Below are positions 25,829 through 34,595 of a stretch of DNA of 64,000 nucleotides, piece after piece (the stretch's first letter is position 1; every line of letters begins with the position of its first letter). The notes below the pieces were generated by a model. It was not told the origin of the DNA and did not search any database. It worked only from the letters and a program-made list of their open reading frames with translations. A program made the translations under genes and the position numbers. The stretch is from Ramlibacter sp. (GTDB taxonomy: Bacteria > Pseudomonadota > Gammaproteobacteria > Burkholderiales > Burkholderiaceae_C), in contig JAQZBU010000020.1 in assembly GCA_029237735.1 (NCBI GenBank), positions 21,096 through 85,095 of the forward strand, in the 5' to 3' direction.

Positions 25829-28162
25829 GTGGATAATCCCAGGTACACCCCCCAGTATCAACACAAAAACACGAGGGCCGGGCTCGCGCCGGTTGACGTT
25901 ATTTCCGCAGCAATCGTGAGGCCACGACTCGGATTCAAGGGAGCGCCCGTCGCCGCCACATGGGTGGCCACTGTCTGCGCTTTCACCCCCCTCGCCGTCA
26001 CGGCACAATCGGGCCAGCCGCCCTCCGAGCCCGCCACGCCAGTCGCATCCCAGGCGCTGGAGAGGGTGACGGTCGTGGGCAAGCGCCGGCAGCGCCTGCA
26101 CGATGTCGCCGGCGCGGTGGACGTCCTGGAGGGCGGCGATCTCGAGGAGCGCGCAACCCGTGACCAGGAAGACATGTTCAAGCTGACCCCGGGCGTGCAG
26201 TTCAACAAGGGCCAGCCGCACCAGGCCCTGCCGACCATTCGCGGCATCGGCACCGTTGCCAACAGCGACCTGCTCGGCACGCAGCAGGCGACGACCGGGT
26301 TTTACGTCGAAGACCTGCCGTTCAGCGACCCGTTCGGCTTCGTCGGCAACCCCGATATCGCGCTGTTCGACCTGCAACGCGTGGAGTTGCTGCGGGGTCC
26401 GCAGGGCGCCCTCTACGGGTCGGCCTCCCTGGGCGGCGCGGTCAACTACGTGTTCAACAAGCCGGATCTGCAAAGCTTTCACTCGTCCTTGCTCATGGGC
26501 GTGGGCAGCGTAAGCCACGGCGGCGGCGGCCACTCGCTGGATTTGATGCTCAACGCCCCAGTCAAGGAGGACGTCGCCGGAATCCGTTTGGTCGCCTTCG
26601 ACCGGCGCGACGCGGGCTACATCACCAACCTGGGCACGGGGCAGGCGCTAGCCAACAGCTTGCGCCAGCACGGCGGCCGCCTCGTGGCCGCCGTGCAACC
26701 TGCCAGCGATGTTTCCATTACCGGGACAGTGCTCACGCAACGCACAGACAACGACGATTCGTTCGCCGTCTCGCCCGACCCGCGGCAACTCACGCGCAAC
26801 ACGCCGACTGCTTCGTGGCGGCGCAACGAATTCAGCTTGGGCAAGCTGCAGCTGGACATGGCGCTGGGCGCCGGCCACAGCCTCACCGCGATCGCCGGCG
26901 TCATCGACAAGCGCGCTTTCTACGTCAGCGATTCGACTCGCAGCAACGAGGCGCTCGGTGCGTATTACGGCCCCTTGCTCGGCCTGGGCGTGCTGCCCGC
27001 ACTGCCGGTGGCCACGTCATCGTCGGCCAGGCCGTTATGGAGCCATGCGGTGTCGCAGGAACTGCGCATCACCTCGGGCGGCGACCACGCCCTGCGCTAT
27101 GTTGTCGGTGCGCTGGCACAGCGCACGCGCTTCGACTGGCGCGGCATCAGCGCTGCTCCTGGCGGCCAGTCACTGTGGGGCGCCGCCGGCGCGCTGCTGC
27201 CGAATGACCAGATCGGGGCGATCGACGTGCAGGCGAGGACGACCGAGACCGCTGTGTTCGCCGACGGCGAGTATCGTTGGCGAAACGGCGTGAGCCTGGG
27301 CCTTGGCGGCCGCGCCTACCGCACGACACTTGGCTATAGCGGGGAAACGACTTTCCTCGGCCGGTCCGCACCCCTGCAGGCTGCCAACGCGGAGCACGGC
27401 TTCACGCCCAAGCTCAGCCTGAAATACAGCTTCGGCGAGCATCAGGTCTACGTGCTTGCGTCCAAGGGCTACCGGTTCGGCGGCGTCAATCTCAACCCGC
27501 CGCAGATGTCGCCGTACCGCTCCGATTCCCTATGGAACCACGAGGCGGGCCTGCGGCTCGCCCCTTCCGCGACACTGCGGATCGACTTGAGCGCGTTCGT
27601 CATGGACTGGAAGAACGCCCAGGTATCGACCCTGCTGGCCGGCCCGGTGCCGTTCATCGGGGTCGCCAATGTGGGACAAGCGCGCAGCCGCGGCGCTGAA
27701 GCAGCATTGAACTGGCGGCCGGTGCGCGGCCTGGAACTGCACACCGCTGTGGCCTATACCGACGCCAGGACCACGGCGGCGTTCACCGCGAGCTCGGGCG
27801 CGCTGGTGCCGGCCGACGCGCGCCTGCCGGGCACGGCACGCTGGCAAGCGACGCTCCAGGCCAGTTATGCCTTCGAGGGTCCAGCGGCTTCGGCAGGGCG
27901 CTTCGTCGCGACGCACAGCATTGTCGGACCTCGGGTGTTCGACATCGAGGCCCGAAGCCGGGGGGCGGGCTATTCGGTGCTCGACCTGCGGCTGGCTTTC
28001 GCCAAGGGTCCGTGGGAAGTGAGCGCGACGGTCGGTAATGTGTTCGATTCGCGCGGTGTCGGCGGCGCCGCCGTGATCTACCGCCCGCGCCTGGTCTCCT
28101 ATACCGACTACTACGTGGTCAAACCCCGCCAGCTGATGCTTCAGCTTCGCCACGACTACTGA
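25829..28162 (+). CDS. TonB-dependent outer-membrane receptor
   Basis: 777 residues in the longest reading. The signal-like segment (AATWVATVCAFTPLAVTAQS) comes only after about 40 residues, so a GTG at 25916 is an equally good start. A TonB box-like ERVTVVGKRR precedes a plug domain (DMFKLTPGVQFNKGQ, PTIRGIGT, VELLRGPQGALYG). A beta-barrel follows (YVLASKGYRFGGVNLNPP, GAEAALNWRP) and closes with an aromatic-poor LMLQLRHDY end. It imports a siderophore or other large ligand through the outer membrane. It is divergent from the DISM two-component pair, which probably controls it. Confidence 0.88.
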   Translation: MDNPRYTPQYQHKNTRAGLAPVDVISAAIVRPRLGFKGAPVAATWVATVCAFTPLAVTAQSGQPPSEPATPVASQALERVTVVGKRRQRLHDVAGAVDVLEGGDLEERATRDQEDMFKLTPGVQFNKGQPHQALPTIRGIGTVANSDLLGTQQATTGFYVEDLPFSDPFGFVGNPDIALFDLQRVELLRGPQGALYGSASLGGAVNYVFNKPDLQSFHSSLLMGVGSVSHGGGGHSLDLMLNAPVKEDVAGIRLVAFDRRDAGYITNLGTGQALANSLRQHGGRLVAAVQPASDVSITGTVLTQRTDNDDSFAVSPDPRQLTRNTPTASWRRNEFSLGKLQLDMALGAGHSLTAIAGVIDKRAFYVSDSTRSNEALGAYYGPLLGLGVLPALPVATSSSARPLWSHAVSQELRITSGGDHALRYVVGALAQRTRFDWRGISAAPGGQSLWGAAGALLPNDQIGAIDVQARTTETAVFADGEYRWRNGVSLGLGGRAYRTTLGYSGETTFLGRSAPLQAANAEHGFTPKLSLKYSFGEHQVYVLASKGYRFGGVNLNPPQMSPYRSDSLWNHEAGLRLAPSATLRIDLSAFVMDWKNAQVSTLLAGPVPFIGVANVGQARSRGAEAALNWRPVRGLELHTAVAYTDARTTAAFTASSGALVPADARLPGTARWQATLQASYAFEGPAASAGRFVATHSIVGPRVFDIEARSRGAGYSVLDLRLAFAKGPWEVSATVGNVFDSRGVGGAAVIYRPRLVSYTDYYVVKPRQLMLQLRHDY

Positions 28163-28217
28163 CATCCGGGGGACACCAACGGGTGCGCCGATTGTGTCGC
28201 ATCCGGCGGCGCCTCGC

Positions 28218-28235
28218 GTCCCCAGTCCTGGGGAC
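28218..28235. promoter_or_regulatory. Perfect palindrome upstream of the hemerythrin gene
   Basis: GTCCCCAGTCCTGGGGAC is an exact inverted repeat (8-bp arms, 2-nt centre) 68 nt before the hemerythrin ATG. A CCCCAGT half-site also occurs at 25850-25856 in front of the TonB signal-peptide region. The layout fits a dimeric regulator such as the linked LuxR-type protein, but this is not shown. Confidence 0.45.
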
Positions 28236-28303
28236 AGACAAGCCCACCCGCTCCTTCCTAGACTTGCCCGCATTGGGACGGTGAAGATCAACGGAGGAAA
28301 TCA

Positions 28304-28801
28304 ATGAACCAGGTTGCACCAATCGGCCGGATGCCGCTTAAGCATCTCTCGATCGACAAGCTGATGCAGTTCGGGGACCACTTTCTGGTCGATCATCCCG
28401 TCATCGATGCCCAGCACAAGGCGATCTTCGAGCTGGGAGTGAGGATGCACGAAGACTGGCGCAATGGGGGACACATTGATGTCCTGCGACCCGCCGTGGA
28501 AAAGCTCGTGAACCTGATGCACTCCCACTTCGCCCAGGAGGAGCGGGTGCTCGAGGCAATCGGCTACGCGGACCTGAAGGGCCATGCGGCGGAGCATCAG
28601 GCGATGCGCGACGAACTGTCCATCTTGCATGACCGACTCCATGCATTCGACAGAGGCGGAAGGCCTCGAGGCGAATCGTTGAGCGCCCCGAGCGATGCCC
28701 TGGTGCGCTTCATTCTCGGGGTGACGGTGGGCCACGTTGCAGCCAGCGACATGCGCTACTGCCGCGCGCTCAATCGGTCATCAAACCACAGTCACAGCTG
28801 A
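28304..28801 (+). CDS. Bacteriohemerythrin
   Basis: The 165-residue four-helix hemerythrin domain contains the non-haem di-iron ligands: VIDAQHKAIFEL (H38), LMHSHFAQEE (H75, E79), GHAAEHQAM (H94, H98) and TVGHVAASDMRY (H144, D149). The set is complete, so the protein should bind two irons and O2. A GGAGG ribosome site precedes the ATG. Single-domain bacteriohemerythrins deliver or sense oxygen. The tail after D149 is short and polar. Confidence 0.9.
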   Translation: MNQVAPIGRMPLKHLSIDKLMQFGDHFLVDHPVIDAQHKAIFELGVRMHEDWRNGGHIDVLRPAVEKLVNLMHSHFAQEERVLEAIGYADLKGHAAEHQAMRDELSILHDRLHAFDRGGRPRGESLSAPSDALVRFILGVTVGHVAASDMRYCRALNRSSNHSHS

Positions 28802-28814
28802 CAGGAATATGCAA

Positions 28815-29165
28815 ATGAAGATCCAGATCAATCCCTTCCGGTTCCTTCCTCATGTTCTTGCCGCACTCTTGCTGTGCACCAACGCAGCGGCTGCGACCTC
28901 ATCCGTCGATGCCGTCCGGTCCGACGCGCAATTCGACGAAGCCATGGATCTCTACAGCCTGGGCAAATGGGCTGCCGCCTACGGACGCTTTGCCGCGCTT
29001 GCGGACCAGGGACATGCGGAGGCTGCGCGCATCGCGCTTCTCATGCTTCGTCACGGATCGAGGTTGTACGGTCATAGCTGGGGCGCATCGCAGCCACAGA
29101 TCAACCAATGGATGAAGCTGGCGCTTCAGCGCATGGAAGAACTGAAAGCGGAGTCAGGCGATTGA
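28815..29165 (+). CDS. Small exported protein of unknown function (TPR/Sel1-like)
   Basis: 116 residues. I chose the ATG at 28815 because AGGA lies 8-9 nt upstream; the ATG at 28809 is too close to it. The signal peptide (about 1-27, ending CTNAAAAT) precedes a short Sel1/TPR-like helix pair: QFDEAMDLYSLGKWAAAYG and FAALADQGHAEAARIALLML. It follows the hemerythrin by 13 nt, so both are probably one transcript. Its last 40 nt overlap the convergent FGE gene. Confidence 0.65.
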   Translation: MKIQINPFRFLPHVLAALLLCTNAAAATSSVDAVRSDAQFDEAMDLYSLGKWAAAYGRFAALADQGHAEAARIALLMLRHGSRLYGHSWGASQPQINQWMKLALQRMEELKAESGD

Positions 29166-30112
29166 GCGACCCGGAACCCCTGGTTGCTCGCCGAGCTGTG
29201 CGGCGTGTTGGAGCCGCGCGCGGCCACCCGGTAGCGGTTGCAGTATGAGTCGTGGCACAGGAACGAGCCGCCCCGGCTGGAGCGTCGGCCGGTCGGCTCG
29301 GCGTGAAGTGGGTCGCTCGTACCCGTCACGCGGTGGTAGTCGGGCGTGAACCAGTCTTCGCACCACTCCCACACGTTGCCGGCTACGTTGTAGAGGCCGT
29401 AGCCGTTGGGTGCATGCGTGGCTGTACCGACGACCCCCGGCTGCCAGCCCGGCGCGGGTTCGTTGGGGAACATGCCACGCCAGATGTTGCACAGCGGCTC
29501 GGCGGGCATCGCATTGCCCCAGGTGTAGCGCTTGCCTTCGAGGCCGCCGCGCGCCGCGTACTCCCACTGCGCCTCGGTCGGCAGGCTCGCGCCGGCCCAG
29601 CGACAGTAGGCCTGCGCATCGTCCCAGGACACATGCACTACCGGGTGATCCATGCGATCGCGCACATCCGAGCCTGGCCCTTCCGGGCGCTGCCAGCATG
29701 CGTCGCGCACTTCCAGCCACCAGGGCAGGCCACTGGGGTGTTGTCGGATCGTGCTGCGCAGCTCGCGCGGCACCTGCAGGTAGAACACGAAGGACGAGCC
29801 CGCCTCCTCGGCCTGCGTGATGTAGCCGGTGGCGCGGACGAAGTCGGTGAACTGCGCGTTGGTCACCGTGGTGGGGGCGATGCGGAAGGGGCTGAGGCGC
29901 ACGCGCCGTGCGGGGCCCTCGCCGTCGGCGGGGAAGCCTTCGAGTGAATCGGTGCCCATGAGGAACTCACCGCCGGGGAGGGAGATGAAGTCGGGGGAGG
30001 CAGGCGTGGATTGCGGGTCAAGCCCGCAATGACTGACTGTTGTCATGCCGGACTCGATCCGGCATCCACTGTCTTGCGCACGCGACGGCGTGCAGCAGGG
30101 CTTGCCGTTCAC
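29126..30112 (-). CDS. Formylglycine-generating enzyme (SUMF1/FGE family)
   Basis: 328 residues. The FGE-sulfatase fold runs from about residue 40 (DFISLPGGEFLMGTDS) to the end. The two catalytic copper-binding cysteines are present in FLCHDSYCNRYR (C286 and C291), which marks a true FGE and not a Cys-less paralogue. FGE oxidises the Cys of the CxPSR motif of type I sulfatases to formylglycine; the adjacent upstream gene encodes exactly such a sulfatase. The GTG start at 30112 overlaps the sulfatase stop (GTGA). Residues about 16-35 are encoded by a palindromic repeat (30010-30065), so the N-terminus is odd; an alternative start is the ATG at 30046. Confidence 0.92.
   Translation of the reverse strand: MNGKPCCTPSRAQDSGCRIESGMTTVSHCGLDPQSTPASPDFISLPGGEFLMGTDSLEGFPADGEGPARRVRLSPFRIAPTTVTNAQFTDFVRATGYITQAEEAGSSFVFYLQVPRELRSTIRQHPSGLPWWLEVRDACWQRPEGPGSDVRDRMDHPVVHVSWDDAQAYCRWAGASLPTEAQWEYAARGGLEGKRYTWGNAMPAEPLCNIWRGMFPNEPAPGWQPGVVGTATHAPNGYGLYNVAGNVWEWCEDWFTPDYHRVTGTSDPLHAEPTGRRSSRGGSFLCHDSYCNRYRVAARGSNTPHSSASNQGFRVAQSPDSAFSSSMR
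30010..30065. repeat. Paired palindromic repeat units inside the FGE 5' coding region
   Basis: Two hairpins lie side by side: ATTGCGGG / CCCGCAAT (30010-30030) and ATGCCGGA / TCCGGCAT (30045-30065), each with a 5-nt loop. Such twin palindromes are normally intergenic dispersed repeats. Here they lie between the sulfatase stop and the FGE core and are read through in frame if the GTG start is used. Confidence 0.65.
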
Positions 30113-31749
30113 GGCAGGTACGGCGCCTTGAAGTCGTCACGCTCCCAGAATGCCGTTCCCACGTTCTGGTCGCGCAGCAACTGGTCGACGCGCTCGCGCG
30201 GGATCACGCCGCAGCGCCGGGCCCAGGCCTCGTACTGCGCCGCCATGTCTTTCACGCGGTCGGGGTGCTTCGCGGCCACGTCATTCAGCTCCGTGCGGTC
30301 CTGCTCCATGTCGTACAGCTCCCATGGGTCCGGGTACTTGCGCACCAGCTTCCATTGGCCGATGCGCACTGCCGCGTTGCCCTCGTGCTCCCAGAACATC
30401 GGGGGGCGCTCACCATCCTGGCCATGCAGCGCGGGCAGCAGGCTGTGGCCTTCGAGCGGTTCTACCTGCCTGCCCTTCCAGCTCGCGGGATATTGCGCGC
30501 CCGTGGCTTCCACTATCGTCGCCATGATGTCCGGCAGGTAGCCGGGCGTGTGGCGCACGGCGTTCCGCTCCTTGATGCCCGCGGGCCAATGCACGATCAG
30601 CGGCGTGGAGATCCCGCCCTCGTGAATCCAGTGCTTGTACAGGCGGAAGGGCGAGTTCGAGAGGTTCGCCCACGCCCGCCCATAGCTCTGGTAGGTGTTC
30701 TCCGGGCCGGGCATCACGCCCGGGTCGTTGCCAAAGTGCACCGGCTCTCCTGTGCGCGTGTGCTCTTTGGCGATCATCAACTTGTTCACCAGCTCGTCGA
30801 CGGTCAGGTCATCGGGGATGTCCTCCGCACAGGCGCCGTTATCCGAAAGGAAGATCACGAGCGTGTTGTCCAGCTCGCCCTCTTCTTCCAGCGTGCGCAG
30901 GATGCGGCCAATGCCCTGGTCCATGCGGTCGATCTGCGCGGCGTACACCTCCATGCAGCGCAGCAGCCATTCCTTGTGCTTGGCCTGCGTCCAGGCGGGC
31001 TGCGTTGGGTCGCGGTCGGAGAGCGGCCAGGATTTGTCGAGGATGCCGGAGTCCACCAGGCGTTGCAGCCGCTCTTCGCGCAGCTTGTCCCAGCCCTTGT
31101 CGAAGCGGCCCTTGTACTTGCCGATGTCGTCGTCGTGCGCGTGCAAGGGCCAGTGCGGCGCGGTGTAGGCCACGTACTGGAAGAAGGGCTTGCCCCCGTG
31201 TTCGCGTCCATGCTTCTTGATGAACTTCACCGCGTTGTCGCTGATCGCGTCGGTGTAGAAGAAGCCCGGGGCCTTGGCCTCTTGCTCGATGTTCTCGTTG
31301 CCGCGCGTGAGCGTGTTCGGGTCGTAGAAACTGCCGGCGCCGATGATGGTGCCGTAGAACGCGTCGAAGCCCCGCTGCAGCGGCCAGCTGTCCGTGGGCT
31401 GCGTCAGGTTACCGGCCACATGCCACTTGCCGCTCAGGTAGCTTCGGTAGCCCTTGCCCTTGAGCACCTCGGCGATGGTGACGCAGCGGTCGTTCAGGTT
31501 GCCCGCGTAGCCCTCCGGGCCCATGTTGTACGTCAGCACGCCGATGCCGGTCTGGTGCGGGTGCAGGCCCGTGAGCAGTGAGGCACGCGACGGACTGCAG
31601 CGCGCCGTGTTGTAGAACTGCGAGAAGCGCACGCCGCCAGCGGCCAGCCGGTCGAGGTTGGGCGTTTCCACTTCGCCGCCGTAGCAGCCGATGTCGGAGA
31701 AGCCCATGTCGTCGTTCAGGATCAGGACGATGTTGGGTTGCTTGGCCAT
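30109..31749 (-). CDS. Type I (formylglycine) sulfatase, cytoplasmic
   Basis: 546 residues. The N-terminal metal site IVLILNDDMGFSDIG (D13, D14) and the sulfatase signature CSPSR (C51) with ASLLTGLHPHQ mark a Cys-type sulfatase of the alkaline phosphatase superfamily. Other active-site pieces are SGKWHVAG, TAPHWPLHAHDD and FLSDNGA. There is no signal peptide, so it acts on a sulfate ester already imported, which fits the ABC importer upstream. It resembles arylsulfatases in length and order; the substrate is unknown. It starts 12 nt after the MalK-like gene and is matured by the FGE encoded next. Confidence 0.93.
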   Translation of the reverse strand: MAKQPNIVLILNDDMGFSDIGCYGGEVETPNLDRLAAGGVRFSQFYNTARCSPSRASLLTGLHPHQTGIGVLTYNMGPEGYAGNLNDRCVTIAEVLKGKGYRSYLSGKWHVAGNLTQPTDSWPLQRGFDAFYGTIIGAGSFYDPNTLTRGNENIEQEAKAPGFFYTDAISDNAVKFIKKHGREHGGKPFFQYVAYTAPHWPLHAHDDDIGKYKGRFDKGWDKLREERLQRLVDSGILDKSWPLSDRDPTQPAWTQAKHKEWLLRCMEVYAAQIDRMDQGIGRILRTLEEEGELDNTLVIFLSDNGACAEDIPDDLTVDELVNKLMIAKEHTRTGEPVHFGNDPGVMPGPENTYQSYGRAWANLSNSPFRLYKHWIHEGGISTPLIVHWPAGIKERNAVRHTPGYLPDIMATIVEATGAQYPASWKGRQVEPLEGHSLLPALHGQDGERPPMFWEHEGNAAVRIGQWKLVRKYPDPWELYDMEQDRTELNDVAAKHPDRVKDMAAQYEAWARRCGVIPRERVDQLLRDQNVGTAFWERDDFKAPYLP

Positions 31750-31761
31750 GGGTACTTCCTT

Positions 31762-32850
31762 TCAGATGCGGTTGCCGGTCGCCCGGTCGAACATGTGCGC
31801 GGCAGCGGGATCGAACGAGAGCCGCACGCCCTCGCCCTCCCGCACGGCCGGGAGTTCGCCGGCGCGCAACTTCACGCGCTGGCCGGCGGCCTCGAGGTTC
31901 ACGATGCTGCTGTCGCCGAAGTCTTCGACGAATTCCACGCGTGCGGGGATACCGGTGGTGCCGAGGCGCAGGTCGCCGGGGCGGATGCCCAGGGTGACTT
32001 CGCGGGGTACTCTCTCCGGCTGCGTGCCCCCACCCCCGCCCTCCCCCGGAAGGGGAGGGCGTAAAGATATGACCGAATCGCCGATGCGGAGGTGGCCGTC
32101 CTGGAGCACAGCGGGCAGCAGGTTCATCGGCGGCGTGCCGATGAAGGCCGCGACCGTCGTCGTCGCGGGTTTGCGAAAGATCTCATGCGGCGTACCCACC
32201 TGCACGATGCGGCCTTCCATGAACACTGCCATGCGGTCGGCGATGGTCATGGCCTCTTCCTGGTCGTGCGTCACGTACACGGCAGTGACACCGAGCGAAC
32301 GCTGCAACTTGCGCAGCTCGCCCCTCGTCTCAAGCCGCAGCTTCGCGTCGAGGTTGGAGAGCGGCTCGTCCAGCAGAAAAAGGCGCGGTTGCCGCACGAT
32401 GGCGCGCGCCAACGCGCAGCGCTGCTGCTGCCCGCCGGAGAGCTGGCCTGGCTTGCGATCCAGCAGGTGAGAGATCGCGACCTTCGCGGCCGCGTCCTGC
32501 ACCGCCTTGGCGATCTGCGACGGCGCCGTGCCGATCATCTTCAGTGGAAAGCCGATGTTCTGCCCCACGCTCATATGCGGATACAGCGCGTAACTTTGAA
32601 ACACCATCGCGACATCGCGCGAGCCCGGCTCGGTAGCAGTCACGTCGGCACCGTCGATCAACACGCGGCCCGCATCGACCGACTCCAACCCCGCGAGGAT
32701 GCGCAGCGTGGTGGTCTTGCCCGAGCCTGACGGCCCAAGCAGGGCGAAGAACTCGCCGGGCTGGATGTCCAGGTCGATGCCGTGCAGCGCGGTGAATGTG
32801 CCGTGGCGCTTGACGATGCCTTCGAGGCGCACGCTGGCGGATTGCGTCAT
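31762..32850 (-). CDS. ABC importer ATPase, MalK/UgpC-like
   Basis: 362 residues from the ATG at 32850 (ATGA overlap with the permease stop). It has Walker A LLGPSGSGKTTTLR, Q-loop FQSYALYPHM, signature LSGGQQQRCALARA, Walker B LFLLDEPLSNLDAK, an H-loop in YVTHDQEEA, and a C-terminal TOBE/regulatory domain. At about residues 264-272 this domain holds a Pro/Gly run (PPLPGEGGGGG) encoded by a palindromic repeat. The ATPase powers carbohydrate-type uptake. Although the frame is open far upstream, that part is a shadow of the permease gene. Confidence 0.93.
   Translation of the reverse strand: MTQSASVRLEGIVKRHGTFTALHGIDLDIQPGEFFALLGPSGSGKTTTLRILAGLESVDAGRVLIDGADVTATEPGSRDVAMVFQSYALYPHMSVGQNIGFPLKMIGTAPSQIAKAVQDAAAKVAISHLLDRKPGQLSGGQQQRCALARAIVRQPRLFLLDEPLSNLDAKLRLETRGELRKLQRSLGVTAVYVTHDQEEAMTIADRMAVFMEGRIVQVGTPHEIFRKPATTTVAAFIGTPPMNLLPAVLQDGHLRIGDSVISLRPPLPGEGGGGGTQPERVPREVTLGIRPGDLRLGTTGIPARVEFVEDFGDSSIVNLEAAGQRVKLRAGELPAVREGEGVRLSFDPAAAHMFDRATGNRI
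32037..32061. repeat. Palindromic repeat within the MalK-like gene
   Basis: A perfect 10-bp inverted repeat, CGCCCTCCCC / GGGGAGGGCG with the 5-nt loop CGGAA, sits inside the coding region and encodes the Pro/Gly-rich run in the regulatory domain. Elements of this look are usually found between genes in related genomes. Confidence 0.6.
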
Positions 32851-33689
32851 CGGCGCCCTCCCCCCTTGACGGCCCCGACAGTGAGCCCCTTGACGATGTG
32901 GCGCTGGGCCGCCAGCCCGATCACGATGACGGGAGCCATGGCAAGCATGGCGCCGGCCGCAAGCCGCGCCCATTGGGTCTGCTCGACAGAAATGAAATTG
33001 AACATGGCGACGGTGACCGGCCTCACGTTGTTGCCGCCGAGCACGACGGCGAAGAGAAACTCGTTCCACGCGTTGAGGAACACGAACACCGTGGTGACGG
33101 CGATGCCGCCCTTCACCTGCGGCAACACCACGTACCAGAGAGTGCGGATGCGCCCCGCCCTGTCGAGCAACGCAGCTTCTTCCATCTCGTACGGGATGTC
33201 CTCGAAGTACGACACCATCAGCCATACGGCGAAGGGCAGCGAGAACGTGAGGTAGATGGCAGTGAGGCCGCTGTAGCTGTCCAGCAGGCCCACCTTCTGC
33301 AGCACCAGGTAGTACGGGATGATCAGGCCCACCGGCGGCAGCATCTGCGTGGCCAGCACGTAGAACCCGGTGGACTTCTTGCCCGGGAAGCGCAGCCGCG
33401 CCAGCGCGTAGGCCGCTGGCACTGCGAACAGCATGGTGAGCAAAGTGGACGCGCTCGACACCACGATGCTCGACCACAAGTTGGGCAGGATCGACGAGGT
33501 GCCGAAGAGCACCTCGCGGTAGTTGGCCAGCGTCGGCTCGAATATGAACGTCGGCGGATAGGCCAGCACATCGCGCTCTGTCTTGAACGAGGTGAGCAGG
33601 CCCCACAGCACCGGGAACACCCACACCGACACGAGCAGCCCCGCCGCCAGCCAGAGCAGCAACTTGCGCAACGGATTGCGCTGGCTCAT
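32847..33689 (-). CDS. ABC importer permease, MalG-like
   Basis: 280 residues, six membrane helices. The start MSQRNPLRKLLLWLAAGLL leads into the typical VFPVLWGLLTSFKT, and the EAA loop that contacts the ATPase reads EEAALLDRAGRIRTLWYVVLP. Length and order match the carbohydrate-type (CUT1) MalG permease. It overlaps both the upstream permease and the downstream ATPase gene by 4 nt. Confidence 0.93.
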   Translation of the reverse strand: MSQRNPLRKLLLWLAAGLLVSVWVFPVLWGLLTSFKTERDVLAYPPTFIFEPTLANYREVLFGTSSILPNLWSSIVVSSASTLLTMLFAVPAAYALARLRFPGKKSTGFYVLATQMLPPVGLIIPYYLVLQKVGLLDSYSGLTAIYLTFSLPFAVWLMVSYFEDIPYEMEEAALLDRAGRIRTLWYVVLPQVKGGIAVTTVFVFLNAWNEFLFAVVLGGNNVRPVTVAMFNFISVEQTQWARLAAGAMLAMAPVIVIGLAAQRHIVKGLTVGAVKGGGRR

Positions 33690-34591
33690 GCCTTCCTCCG
33701 CAGCCGGAACATGAAGAACGACACCAACATCGTGATGGCCAGCAGCACCATCGCGAGCGATGCGCCGTAGCCCAGGTTCAGCTCCGTGAAAGAGGTGCGG
33801 TAGGCGTACAGGTTCAGGATTTCCGTGGCCGAGCCCGGGCCACCGCCCGTGGCGGCGAAGATCGCCGCGAAGGCCGACAGCGCCGTCATCATCCGCATGA
33901 TCACCACCATCATGATCGCCGGGCGTATCAACGGCAGCGTGATGTACACGAAGCGCTGCCAGGCGCTGGCGCGGTCGAGCCGCGCGGCCTCATAGACATC
34001 GGGCGGCAACGTGGAGAGCGTCGCCAGCAGCACCAGGAAGGCGAAGGGCGTCCATTGCCAGGTGTGCATCGCGATGACGGAGATCAGCGCCAACTGCGGA
34101 TCGCCCAGCCAGTTGTGACTGCCCAGCCCGAGCCCGCGCGTCGCCACATCAACCAGGCCCACGTCCGGCGACAACACCAGCGTGCGCCAGAACAAGCCCA
34201 CCACCACCGGCGCCAGCACGATCGGCAGGATCGCGCCCACCCGCAGCAGTGCCTGCCCGCGCGGAATCTGCAGCACCAGCAGCGCGAGCGAGAGGCCGAT
34301 CACGACCTGCAGCACCACAGTGGTCGCCGTGTACACGCCGGTGAGCCAGAGCGAATTCCAGAACCGCGGATCGTCGACCATCTTGCCGAAGTTGGTCGCA
34401 CCGACGAAGCCCGAGAGCCAGGGCATGCTCAGGTCGATGCGGTTCATGCTCGTCCACGCCAGGTAGACAAGCGGTACCGTGGTGGTGATCAGCAGCACGG
34501 CCAGCGCGGGCGCGAGCAGCGCCAGCGCGAAGCGCCGCTCCTGGCGCGCCAGGCTGTCACCCGGGCGCCCTGGCGTCACTGCCGCGTGCAC
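33686..34591 (-). CDS. ABC importer permease, MalF-like
   Basis: 301 residues, six membrane helices, no large periplasmic insert. The EAA loop is VYEAARLDRASAWQRFVYITLPLIRP, a standard CUT1 form, and TGGGPGSATEILNLYAYRTSF follows near the C-terminus as in sugar permeases. It partners the MalG-like permease and follows the binding-protein gene by 4 nt. Confidence 0.93.
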   Translation of the reverse strand: MHAAVTPGRPGDSLARQERRFALALLAPALAVLLITTTVPLVYLAWTSMNRIDLSMPWLSGFVGATNFGKMVDDPRFWNSLWLTGVYTATTVVLQVVIGLSLALLVLQIPRGQALLRVGAILPIVLAPVVVGLFWRTLVLSPDVGLVDVATRGLGLGSHNWLGDPQLALISVIAMHTWQWTPFAFLVLLATLSTLPPDVYEAARLDRASAWQRFVYITLPLIRPAIMMVVIMRMMTALSAFAAIFAATGGGPGSATEILNLYAYRTSFTELNLGYGASLAMVLLAITMLVSFFMFRLRRKA

Positions 34592-34595
34592 CTTT

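Noticed and set aside
31762..33624. Reading the MalK-like ATPase as a 620-residue protein
   Set aside because: The first 258 codons are a shifted frame of the MalG-like permease; the true start is the ATG at 32850 in an ATGA overlap.
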